From: Acanthaster planci
Lineage: Eukaryota > Echinodermata > Asteroidea > Valvatida > Acanthasteridae
NCBI RefSeq assembly: GCF_001949145.1
Contig: NW_019091512.1
Location: forward strand, 615,961 to 639,457
Direction of reading: 5' to 3'
Length of the DNA stretch: 23,497 nucleotides
Below, in pieces: positions 9,758-18,194 of the stretch (positions are counted from its first letter, which is position 1; each line of letters starts with the position of its first letter). The notes beneath the pieces are model-generated. The model had not been told where the DNA came from, did not search any database, and saw only the letters and a list, made by a program, of their open reading frames with translations. Both the position numbers and the translations under genes were made by a program.

Positions 9758-9795
9758 CCATGCCTCGTGAAGAGACTTCTCTTGGTTAGGACTAG
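9572..9795 (-). CDS. Coding exon with SPASPQKEQT repeats
   Basis: The acceptor is TACATTCTTTATTAG. Two bases complete Ala from exon 10166-10028, then SPNQEKSLHEAW is followed by 16-residue repeats of SSPASPQKEQT. The donor drawn is CTTACCAG/GTACCC in the last A unit (9572), phase 0 to the next exon. An identical donor sits 96 bp earlier (9668), also in phase 0, so splicing there would drop 32 residues in frame. If neither donor is used the frame runs on to a stop after CIGTEKFGF near 9488. The region is Pro/Ser/Gln-rich and presumably disordered. Confidence 0.58.
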
Positions 9796-10027
9796 CTAAT
9801 AAAGAATGTACAATGGATACATTTACAATTAACATTAAAAATTTAATTTAAGTACTATTTGAAAAAACTCTGCTCTGAAACATTTACGGATGTTTTGAAC
9901 TACATGTACAGAATCTTTCAACTGACAATGAATTCCTTTACAAGTTCTTGTTGGAACCCCTTGTAAACATCACATGTAATATTTATTCTTTTAATTTAAT
10001 AAATCAGCTGGTTATCTGGTTTACTAC

Positions 10028-10166
10028 CTGCATTAGGCTCCTCTGTAGTATGACAACTCCACTCTCCATTTGTTCTGGAGCCATGGATGGAACCGGTGCG
10101 TGACGTAACACTGACATTTTGAGGCATGGATTTGTTCTTTTTCGAGGCTTTCTGCTGTTTGGCTTT
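10028..10166 (-). CDS. Coding exon, basic then Ser/Thr-rich (139 nt)
   Basis: The acceptor is GCTTTACCACAG and the donor GCAG/GTAGTA. Phase 0 begins KAKQQKASKKNKSMPQNVSV, followed by TSRTGSIHGSRTNGEW and CHTTEEPNA, ending in phase 1. Joined to the exon before (NARRRKQSQ) it makes a Lys/Arg/Gln-rich stretch of about 20 residues that could be a nuclear localisation or nucleic-acid-contact region (inference). A +1 frame is also open, but it breaks the phase chain. Confidence 0.7.
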
Positions 10167-10557
10167 CTGTGGTAAAGCATGGAGGAAAGAGTAAATCATC
10201 AAAGATTCGATGACAACATTTTACTCCTCTCTGTAAAGAAACTTTTAACATTATCTTCCAGAACCAGGAAAGTCAGAAACCCAGTCTGCAGGCAAGGAGA
10301 CCCAAAGACCTTTTGTTTGAACCATGAAACATAACTCAACAAAATTGGTCAACAGCAATGTCGATCAACCGTTGTATATATATGATTGATATTCTTTAAA
10401 CAAAGTTACTGAAAAATTCAGGCAAGGCAATGATAGTGATTTGAAAAAAATTGGATAAACTAAACATGTTATCATGTGAAGATTAGTATAACAGAATAAC
10501 ACCTATTTCAGAATAGCATGTATATACGATTGCTCAGAGTTTTTACAAGATTGTTAA

Positions 10558-10973
10558 CCCCTTGACGTCCGGACTTTTTTCTGAAAGCCGACTCCGAGAA
10601 TTCCAGCCTCGCTTGACCACGAAGGCCACCTAACAAACCGCAAATTCTTGGTTTGTGGCCCTGCGTGCTCCGCATGCTTTGATTTACACAGTGAAAAGGC
10701 TCATTGTTCGGTGGCATGCGGCTCTACTCACGCTTCCACATTCCCGTTGCCTCTTATCAAAGTGGGGACTATTGTAAAGCTGGTGATTATGATACAAATT
10801 CGGCCTTTTCATTTCTTGGCAACACACAAAGGCCAATTACCATATATACAAGAGCCAGGGTATGCCTTCTTTCACCGTATTTGCTTGAGCGTGGGCCGAG
10901 AATAATAGCTGAAAAGCGGGCACAGGGATCTCAATTTTTACAGCGGCTCTTACCGCTTCCCGGTGAAAAGGGG
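10558..10973. mobile_element. piggyBac-type MITE, TTAA target site
   Basis: TTAA lies on both sides (10554-10557 and 10974-10977). The left end is CCCCTTGACGTCCGG and the right end, reverse-complemented, is CCCCTTTTCACCGGG. Flanking TTAA plus ends beginning CCC(C)TT are hallmarks of piggyBac elements. The 416-bp interior has no transposase; overlapping ORFs of 69-104 codons are shadows without motifs. It is inserted in the intron between exons 11372-11344 and 10166-10028. Confidence 0.75.
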
Positions 10974-11343
10974 TTAAAATTTCTGAACAAATGGTCCACA
11001 TATTTATGGAATGAGTGAAAATGTCTCTTGTTGATCTTGTGAGAGACACTCAGTAGCAAAACATGACTGTGAACACAAATTGTTAATTACAACAATTTCA
11101 AACAAAATGGCTAAAACATGCTCAAGAAAAATAGACCGTAAAGTAATCATACAGCGTTGGTAAACTTCACTTTTTACTCTTGGAGAAGTACATGTACATG
11201 CACAAGGGGGCAGTTGAGCAGAAGCACATTCTGAAACTGACATGGTTGATGACAACAGCATTTCCTATGTGATGTTTGCTCACCTAACTACAGGTATCCA
11301 GAGATGTACATGTATCAAAGACCCATTGTAAAGCACCACTTAC

Positions 11344-11372
11344 CTGCGACTGTTTTCGTCGTCGTGCATTAA
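11344..11372 (-). CDS. Candidate 29-nt exon, Arg-rich
   Basis: The donor CGCAG/GTAAGT is perfect. The acceptor needed for the reading frame (GATAAAAAG at 11373) is purine-rich and weak, with its pyrimidine tract about 25 nt further up. With it, two bases complete Val and the exon reads NARRRKQSQ, ending in phase 0 as exon 10166-10028 requires. The better-looking acceptor (TATTTGACAG) makes the exon hit stops in all frames, leaving only an ATG-started MHDDENSR reading that is out of phase downstream. Confidence 0.48.
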
Positions 11373-11605
11373 CTTTTTATCATTTTATCTGGTCACTGCT
11401 GTCAAATACTACAAAAATCAAAACTGTAAGCCTCAGCAAATTAGCATTTTAGCAGCACGGATAGGACTGTTCTAGTCTGCCAATTAGTACGACTCTACAT
11501 TTGCAATGGTCAAGTGCATCTCTGCTTACTTGCAGGGTATGTTGTCTTAATAGACTTGTGTGCATGTAATAAAAAATGAATTTCTCTAAAATACTTTTTA
11601 CTTAC

Positions 11606-11641
11606 CATTATCACCATCATGATGTTCACACACTTGAGGAA
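11606..11641 (-). CDS. Short internal coding exon (36 nt)
   Basis: The acceptor is CACTTTGTGTGTCTAG and the donor ATAATG/GTAAGT, both good. Two bases complete Val after exon 11855-11727, then PQVCEHHDGDN, ending in phase 1. The length is a multiple of three with matching phases, so it could be skipped without frame change. Confidence 0.65.
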
Positions 11642-11726
11642 CTAGACACACAAAGTGGTGTGGGACAAAACGTGTGCTTAGCTGAAAAGCTGCCAAGTTT
11701 TGACCATAGCATAAAGATGGTCTCAC

Positions 11727-11855
11727 CCTCCCATCCTGACTGCACATCACCAAGTGGGTAAAATGTCTGGTGGAAAACATCACAGAACTCGAAAGGAACC
11801 TGCAGCGTTTTACCAGGAATGATTACACACGCAGGTATTTTGGCACAGAATGAAT
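11727..11855 (-). CDS. Internal coding exon, compact-domain-like (129 nt)
   Basis: The acceptor GCATACATAATCTTAG and donor GGGAGG/GTGAGA bound a reading with no stop: SFCAKIPACVIIPGKTLQ then VPFEFCDVFHQTFYPLGD and VQSGWEG. The mix of aliphatic, aromatic and Cys residues looks like a folded beta-rich segment, unlike the disordered exons downstream. It needs two leading bases (GAT, Asp) and ends in phase 1. Exon 12884-12791, which ends in phase 1, joins directly and gives VCVGDSFCAKIP across the junction. The family is not recognised. Confidence 0.78.
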
Positions 11856-12667
11856 CTAAGATTATGTATGCACATAGATAATTTGCCCAATTCATTACCT
11901 ACAGTATGGATTTTGACAACCCAGGAATTTGGACACATACTTCTGGCAAAATATCTGATTCCTGAATACATAATGACATACTCGTCACATAGCAAAAGAA
12001 TAACTGAAAGAGCATCGTGCCAGAAATCCACTGAAACTTTAGATTTTCAGACTATTTAGGCAATGCAACAGTTCCATAAAGTCCCCCCACTCTTATTAAC
12101 CATCACAGTGTTGTATTTAAATTTTTGGTGTTTTTTAACAAATGGTATTTAAAAAAAATTAAATATATGTGGTACAGCTTTGATTATTAATGTCTGACAA
12201 CAGCTGAACTGGTTTTATAACTTGAAGGTAAACTGATTCCAGAGAAAATCAGGCATCACTTCAAATATGTGATTTGGAAGAAACACAAGTTCTCCAACAG
12301 AAAAATTTCAAAGCCTTTTAGAGACAAGAGGGAAAGTCATTTTTGGGTTGATTCTTTAAAAGTTACATGACTCGATGACCCCTTATCTTGATGAAATGTC
12401 AAAAGGTGGACAATTCCACAGATACATCTAAATTAAATTGTAAATAACTTAGACTTACATGTATTCTTTGATCAGTAATTAATGAAGGGCTCCATCAGAA
12501 CCCTGTACTGATGACACGAGGATGGAAAATTCAAAGCTCTATAAAGAATGCTCAAGTAAACAAAGCGTCATGTCATCAGTAAAGGGGTCTATTAACCAAT
12601 GGCTGATTGGAATAAGTACGTATATGTACAGTGTATGTCACCTAAGATTCCTTGCTAACAAACCTAC
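11856..12667 (-). other. Intron; possible small inverted-repeat element 12377-12589
   Basis: GACCCCTTATCTTGATGAAA at 12377 resembles the reverse complement of the sequence ending 12589 (GACCCCTTTACTGATGACAT), giving imperfect inverted repeats about 213 bp apart. ACTGATGACA at 12507-12516 also pairs with TGTCATCAGT at 12571-12580. No target duplication is evident, so a MITE is only suggested. Confidence 0.3.
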
Positions 12668-12710
12668 CTCTGGAATTACCTAGCTTAGTTCGGGAATTCC
12701 ATGTTTTATA
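12668..12710 (-). CDS. Candidate cassette (poison) exon, 43 nt
   Basis: The acceptor TTTCATTTGTTCAG and donor CCAGAG/GTAGGT are strong. Length 43 is not a multiple of three. Entering in phase 1 from exon 12884-12791 meets TAA in the first full codon; only phase 0 is open (YKTWNSRTKLGNSR). Inclusion would therefore truncate the main protein. Alternatively translation could start at ATG 12832-12830 (AAAATGG context, MVSCMQSCLEYVLE) and pass through this exon in phase 0 into exon 11855-11727. Coding status is uncertain. Confidence 0.4.
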
Positions 12711-12790
12711 CTGAACAAATGAAACAATCAGTGAATGCAGCAATTGCAAATCCATATTTTACATTAAACTATGAAAATTATTTTACTTAC

Positions 12791-12884
12791 CTCCAACACA
12801 TACTCTAAACAACTCTGCATACAGGACACCATTTTCCATCAAATCTTGTGCACACATGCAGTTGTGTGGCTAGAAACTCATTGT
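12791..12884 (-). CDS. Internal exon with apparent 2-nt frame break
   Basis: The acceptor AATATTTATTTCAG and donor TTGGAG/GTAAGT are near consensus. From exon 16181-16056 the phase gives D-NEFLATQLHVC, but this frame then runs to a stop before the donor. The frame that joins exon 11855-11727 reads AQDLMENGVLYAELFRVCVG. The switch falls at a TG run (CATGTGTGCAC, plus 12849-12859); two missing bases there would unite the frames. So this is a sequencing or assembly slip, a frameshift allele, or a start at ATG 12857-12855 (MCAQDLMENG). Confidence 0.68.
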
Positions 12885-13450
12885 CTGAAATAAATATTAA
12901 GTTAGATTATCCATAATATTTTTGGCCTTAATATGTAACCATGTAAATTATTCAAACTAACATTCTGGAACTGTCTCTATCAAATTCTCAAATCTTCTCC
13001 CCTTGCCACAATCTCATTTCTGCATCCCCACTGACCCACTCAAATTCTGCAGGAACTTTGAATGTTGCTTGGAGTTTTCTACCCTATAGCTATCATTTTT
13101 GAATAAAATTAAACTTCCCTTGAATTGCATGTGAAACTGAATTACGGAGGCAGTTGCCATCCCCTTTTATGCTTTGCACATGAAACCTAAGGCCAGATGC
13201 AGTCAAATCTCTCAGAATTAAAGATTCTGATAATGTGCCCACTTTCACTGCCTACCGCCGCGGTATGTCAGGTGCATGTCGAATTTTTATTCTAAGGATT
13301 CTTCAAGTTGTTCTTTTGAATTATTACAAGCTGGGATATTTATTTATTGAATATAAGAACAGCCATACTGTAAGAATTGTTTGTAACTAGATTGACGACT
13401 CTGAGGGGCGAGAGTTTATGATTACTGCAACTAAAATCCCTTTCAATATT
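12885..13450 (-). other. Intron, nothing supported
   Basis: Lies directly upstream of exon 12884-12791 on the minus strand. It contains the TTTATTTCAG acceptor region and AT-rich sequence. A GACTCTGAGGGG string near 13395 recurs near 2091. Confidence 0.4.
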
Positions 13451-13454
13451 GCCT

Positions 13455-13463
13455 GCCATCTTG
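13455..13463 (-). promoter_or_regulatory. YY1-like motif (CAAGATGGC)
   Basis: The minus-strand string ACAAGATGGCAGG matches the YY1 core (AAGATGGC), often placed just downstream of TATA-less start sites and in this orientation. It lies about 570 bp upstream of exon 12884-12791 and could mark an internal promoter for a protein starting at ATG 12857. A single motif is weak evidence. Confidence 0.25.
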
Positions 13464-14329
13464 TTTTGCGCCATGTGTCCAAATGATGCATGCCTTCAAT
13501 GTGGACCAACAAATGTCACTTACGACCAACGTGCCATGGGCATGGTGAAAAGGGCCCCTTCGGAAGTTAAGGTTAATCCATTAAGCAAGGAATGCATAAC
13601 CATTACTCTGTGTATCAATATTTTTTCTGACGGTGAACATCAGACACAATTATGCTCACTATTACTGACTCAAGCAGGGCAATCGATGGATCTAGAGGTC
13701 ACTGTCCTTGCACTCAAACCGCAGAAATGTGACCAATGAGAACACTGCATCATCATAATGCGGAACAAAAACACACATCCCCTGCATACAGCGTGTGCTG
13801 CAGCGCAACCACCCATCAGGCTACCAGTCGGGGTTTGCCATGTTTGAGTGAGCTAGCCGTGTTATTCCAGGGCACATGCGGGGAGTACGCATATAACGAC
13901 TCCAGATAATGTGCATGCATCCTATCAAGCTGCCCCGGAAGTAGCCGCTCAAATGCACTATGGGTTTACAAGAACAAGACATAATTTGACACGACATCCA
14001 AGACAAGAAAAGATGGTAGATGATCAAGACAAAACAGGCAAAGTCGGCTCAAAGTGTGCCTTTCCAAACGCTTTGAAAACTATATACCAAGATATGGGAC
14101 GGAGGGGTACCCACCTTACCTGTCCAATCCCTGCACACACTCTAGACTATTGTTATCTAACATATCCCCCCAGAAGTCTGAAAAGAATTCCTGAGATTCT
14201 GATCAAACAATGACCAACACAAAGGCAGGGGGGGTTCTCTCCGTTCCTTATATTACTTCAAATAGAAAACTAGCCTTTTATGAACAAACTTAGAAGAGAT
14301 GCAGTGTAAATATCATGCTTTTATTTTTT
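13464..14329. other. Intron, no element recognised
   Basis: Overlapping ORFs of 68-100 codons on both strands (plus 13449-13739 and 13911-14213) lack motifs, splice support or protein-like composition. I see no RNA gene or obvious repeat. Confidence 0.35.
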
Positions 14330-14398
14330 TCGTGTCTCAAAAAAGTGGGGAGGGGGGCCTGTGCCCCGCGGTCCCCTGGTTCCAGCAGCCATGCTCAA
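14330..14398. repeat. Possible end of a hAT-like MITE
   Basis: The stretch from AAAAAAGTGGGGAGG through GCCTGTGCCCCGCGG to TCCCCTGGTTCC and CAGCCATGC is a G/C-rich island in AT-rich DNA. It resembles the right end of widespread MITEs whose ends read GGAACC...GGGGCACAGCCCCC (from memory). No matching left end was found, so it is a fragment at best. Confidence 0.35.
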
Positions 14399-15314
14399 AA
14401 CAATAAAAAAGTGTCCTAAAAGGTCTAAATTTACACGTAGCGGTGAAAATATTGCTGCTATTCACTTAGAAAACACTTGAACATTTTAGACCAGTGTCGT
14501 TCCTCCATGGTCCATTTGTGCAAAGGGTGTCAAGCAGTATCCACATTACATCTACATTTATTTTATTTATTTATCTGATCATCCAACAGTGCATTTAGCG
14601 CCAATTACAGGATGATAATGAGTGAACAAGACAATGAAGAGATGTTCAGGTTTAGAGTTGGGAAGAAAAGCCCCGATAAGTGTACATCATCATACATCAT
14701 GGAATTCTTTCTGACAGTACATGTACACGTAGGTCTATCCGCCTTGAGCATAAGCACCCCGTGCCCCCTTATTGGTCAAAAAGAGCCATGTCATGCATGT
14801 TGGTGGGGAGAGTTCATTTATGGGTCGTGATGCAACTGTGATGCATGTACTTCATAGTCTCCTGTGGTACAGTTCCCACCAAAGGAGCCACCGCTGCTAG
14901 GAAAATTGTGCCCTCTCATGGTCTCACCCAGGTCTCATACATGTACACATTGTAACCCCAACTGAAGAGACCGAAATTGCCGTCCAATCTCGGCTAGGTG
15001 ACAGGCCCAGGCTGAGAGTTAGAACATGATTGATGGAAAAAGATATTCCCCATGTTTAGGAGGTTTACCCCAAGAACTGTGGGGTATGCCTACAGGATGT
15101 TCTAAAGTCACCAATTTGTGTGACTTGCGGCCATGTTTGTTTATACTGGGTTGCAATGCTATCTGTTTTTTTGAATCCAGCCTTTGAGGTATCATGACCG
15201 GTGATGCAACTTTTTAATCCAATTTCATGTGAGAACAACCTTAACGTACATGTATAGCTCTTGAAAACTGTATAATTAACGCAGGCTTTTAGACTTTAAG
15301 ACCAATCTTATTTT

Positions 15315-15717
15315 GAAAAATTGGAGGGTTTACTCACGTATCTCCCGTTTTCTTCCCAACAATCATATTATACTGAACAATCTGCGTGCATCACATGCTC
15401 AGTGCACATGTGCGGGCCAATTGCCAATTTAGCAAGGGAAGGTCATATCGAGGATGGGGTGGAATCTTGTTATTATTGCATGAGTGACCTCTGAGCTATG
15501 TGACTGGAGTGACACCATTAGGCCAACTGCTGTGCTAGCTGCGACAGGTTAAAAAATGCCACCTCGAAAAATTAGTCAAAATGACATGCAGAACTAGCTT
15601 GGCTATACTCGCCCTTGGCTGTCGCTGCATGTGCACTGTGTGATGCACACAAAATGGACGGTAGGGTGTGATCGTTGGGAAGAAAATGGAAGAATGAGAA
15701 AACCCTCGTGATTTTTG
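15315..15717. repeat. Fold-back: about 100-bp imperfect inverted repeat
   Basis: The left arm (about 15315-15412) and the right arm (about 15627-15717) are imperfect reverse complements. The best blocks are TTTTCTTCCCAACAATCA against TGATCGTTGGGAAGAAAA, GCATCACATG against TGTGATGC, and AGTGCACATG against CATGTGCACT. The spacer is about 215 bp. It could be a fold-back MITE or an inverted duplication; no coding exon overlaps it. Confidence 0.6.
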
Positions 15718-16055
15718 GTGTAAAGCCTCCTTTAGCCTGGGTACCCCAAGCCTAATGGTTGCTCTCATTGTCATGGGAAAATTTGATTGAAAAAGCAGAC
15801 TTTGTGCCACTTATCTACCCTCAGAACTGAAGGGTCTGACATCCACCCCGCCTCGTGGGCGTCGGACCAAGCACAGACACATGACAAACTTATTGACTTC
15901 TGGCAGTCAGCTATAACATGTCACACTACAGTACAAACCTCAACTCATTAAACTTCAAACTACTAAGTCAATCATGGAAACTTCCAAAATTCCATGAACA
16001 GAATGTATTTGCACGATTACTTGCAAATCCTTTTGTATTTGGACAATTAGCCTAC

Positions 16056-16181
16056 CTTTTGTTTGTAATACTAACATGCCAAGGAGCATTCCAAATCTTG
16101 TCACGTCCTGTTTTCCCATTTTGCGCATGCCACAGACATATAAACGCATAGACCACCAGTCCTCTTCGCTGGTGAAGCCCT
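16056..16181 (-). CDS. Internal coding exon, helical (126 nt)
   Basis: The acceptor GTTTACTCGCAG and donor AAAAG/GTAGGC bound a strongly protein-like reading: GFTSEEDWWSMRLYVCGMR, KMGKQDVTRFGMLLGMLV, LQTK. Two leading bases need a phase-1 exon upstream; it ends in phase 1, and G+AC gives Asp into exon 12884-12791. Amphipathic helices with many Met and Leu suggest a helical-repeat domain (inference). The next exon upstream was not found. The minus-strand exon at 20207-20125 ends in phase 0, so it cannot splice directly to this one. Confidence 0.78.
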
Positions 16182-16299
16182 CTGCGAGTAAACAAAAAAC
16201 ATTGCAATCCATCAGTTAAAGTACAAGTATATACAGGTATCTGGCAGTCTCTGCTTGGCATTGGGGTGGGTGAATGAGGGGAGAGGTGGCCGGCAACAA

Positions 16300-17810
16300 T
16301 GGAACATTATTTTGGGAGTTCTTTGGGCAAGATACATTTATTGGGGTGATTGTCTTGGGCTACTCCAGCCTCATGTCTCTTTGCGACCAGATCATTCAAC
16401 CATTCTATTGCCTCATTGCTTAGAAGCACAGGAACAGTTCTGTCACTCTTGCCAACTATTTCGACAACACAGAATATTTTGCACAGCTGCTGTTCTAAAT
16501 CACTCAACAGGCATTCCCATTCCAGTTTGGCGGTGCTGTGCTGGTGGAAATCTTCAAGTTTCATCTTTGAAACCCTCCCCTGCCTTCTTCGGTTGAACAT
16601 GATGAGGTGACACAGAGTGACTTCACTCAATCTCTGTCAAGCTGGTCTGATTTCTTTGCTCCGAGCACCCTGGAGGAGTTGAACTTCCCGGTTGCGAGGT
16701 TCATGAAGGAATGACGACATTTAGACTACATCAGTATTTGTCAGGAGAATGGTGACTTTGTTGTGTTTTCATTGGTACAGCGTTCTGTGTGCGTGCGTGG
16801 GCACAAGGTCTTGCCAGTTCATTTCACACAACTGCAGAAACTCTTCCGCACGTTCCCCCTTGTGTTTTTGGCTGGACTCTAGGGCACTTCCTTTCAAGAT
16901 GAGTGCAAACTTCTTGATGGAATAACCAATCTTCAGTGCTAGGACTCAACATCGTACAACTGTTTGTCTTCCCTGAAACCAGCAATATCCTGCACGGTCT
17001 TGACAATACCAGACAGGTTCGGATGGACAAATGATTCAAGTGATGCATTTGGTTGCTGGGTGTTCTTTTGGAGTTGTATGATGAGTCAACGCAATTCACG
17101 TACGTTGTTACAGATGTTGTCATGCTGATCTACCTCGTGCCTGAGTTTCATGTATTCAATTTTGGCTACTTCAACAATCAGCGTGTCATCCCTGACTACC
17201 AAAGCCACATCATCTCTCTTCACTGGACTAAGAACCTGGTGCAACTGGAACAACACGCCGACAGGAGGAGGTTTCAACAAATCACTATTGTGAGAAACCC
17301 GTCCACACACACGAGCCCTCTTACTGGTGCTGTCAGTTTGTGGAAAGGAAGCTGGCTTCAAAGGACACCTGTGTCGCCACAAATTGGTATGCACAAAATT
17401 AACAGTAACAATATTTGCACAGTCCATATGCATACCTTGCGAGTTGGCCTCTACCAAACAATGAGCACACCGTGACTTTCACGAAGAACTTGGCAATTGT
17501 GCCTACGATTACCTACACTGCGAATTTTCAACAGAAGTTTCTTATGCACACTAGCGTTGGGCTCACAGACAATCTTGACGACTTCTCTTTCTTCCTTGTG
17601 ACATGACTGGAAATGACGAGGGAGCTTGGCCTGGGGTACATTGCAGTAAAAGCAAAACTGTTTCTTGTCCCATTTCCTATAGCCAACCTCATTACTGGTC
17701 AGCATTACAATCACACCATTCTCATGGACGTCAGATGTGTCATCAATTGGAGCAACAGATGTAGTAGGACTACTGCTACAACCGGTGGACAGCTCAGCCA
17801 TACCATTCAA
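16300..17810 (-). pseudogene. Decayed zinc-finger/recombinase-like transposon gene
   Basis: On the minus strand the order of motifs is consistent but spread over several frames. KKQFCFYCNVPQAKLPRHF at 17690-17620 gives a C-x2-C-x9-H-x4-H finger, followed by SVGNRRHNCQVL. A degenerate second finger (NLWRHRCP) and SPVKRDDVALVVRDDTLIV come next, then a badly shifted middle. At 16630-16330 there is HLIMFNRRRQGRVSKMKLED then VGKSDRTVPVLL. FNRRR-G-VSKMKL resembles box I of tyrosine recombinases (Arg plus following strand). From memory this matches a family of uncharacterised metazoan proteins, probably Crypton-like or domesticated recombinases. The C-terminal catalytic part is missing. At least three frameshifts and several stops make it a pseudogene. 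Confidence 0.62.
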
Positions 17811-18194
17811 ACTTCTCCGCTTATGGTAGACAGGTCAGCTGGCAAGAAACCAAGCCCAAAATTAATTTAATTACACTGGCTGTCTTCCTTCAACTCATTC
17901 TTATTTGGTGTGGACTGGTAGGGGGGACAGGTAACTACATGTAGCTCAAAAGAGCCACATCTGCCCCCAAATAAGCCACTTTAAACACAATTTGAATCAC
18001 CAGATACTGACAAAATAAGAGTCTTCACTTCAGGCTTGGAAAATGTGCTGCATACATCTGTAAAACGGGATTACATGTACATGTGATTGAGCTTTTCGGA
18101 CTGCATATCCCTATTCCAATGGCACATTCACTCTAACAGCGGTATAAGATCTACATGTACATTAGCCTATCAACAACATGGGGGGGGGGGCTGG
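17811..18194. other. Spacer between the two recombinase remnants
   Basis: About 380 bp separates the decayed minus-strand gene from the plus-strand recombinase remnant. It contains ACATGTACATGT runs and a G11 tract at 18180-18190. An ORF runs through it into the recombinase remnant, but no conserved motif is recognisable before 18195. The left end of the recombinase element lies here or further upstream and was not found. Confidence 0.4.

Noticed and set aside
9412-9789. Plus-strand and alternative minus-strand ORFs across the 48-bp repeat
   Set aside because: The repeat period is a multiple of three, so every frame stays open; only the minus frame agrees in phase with exons on both sides.
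13449-14213. Plus-strand ORFs of 96 and 100 codons
   Set aside because: No motifs, splice sites or protein-like composition; sizes expected by chance in this length of DNA.
16255-16610. Plus-strand ORFs over 16255-16610
   Set aside because: Antisense shadows of the recombinase-like pseudogene on the minus strand.
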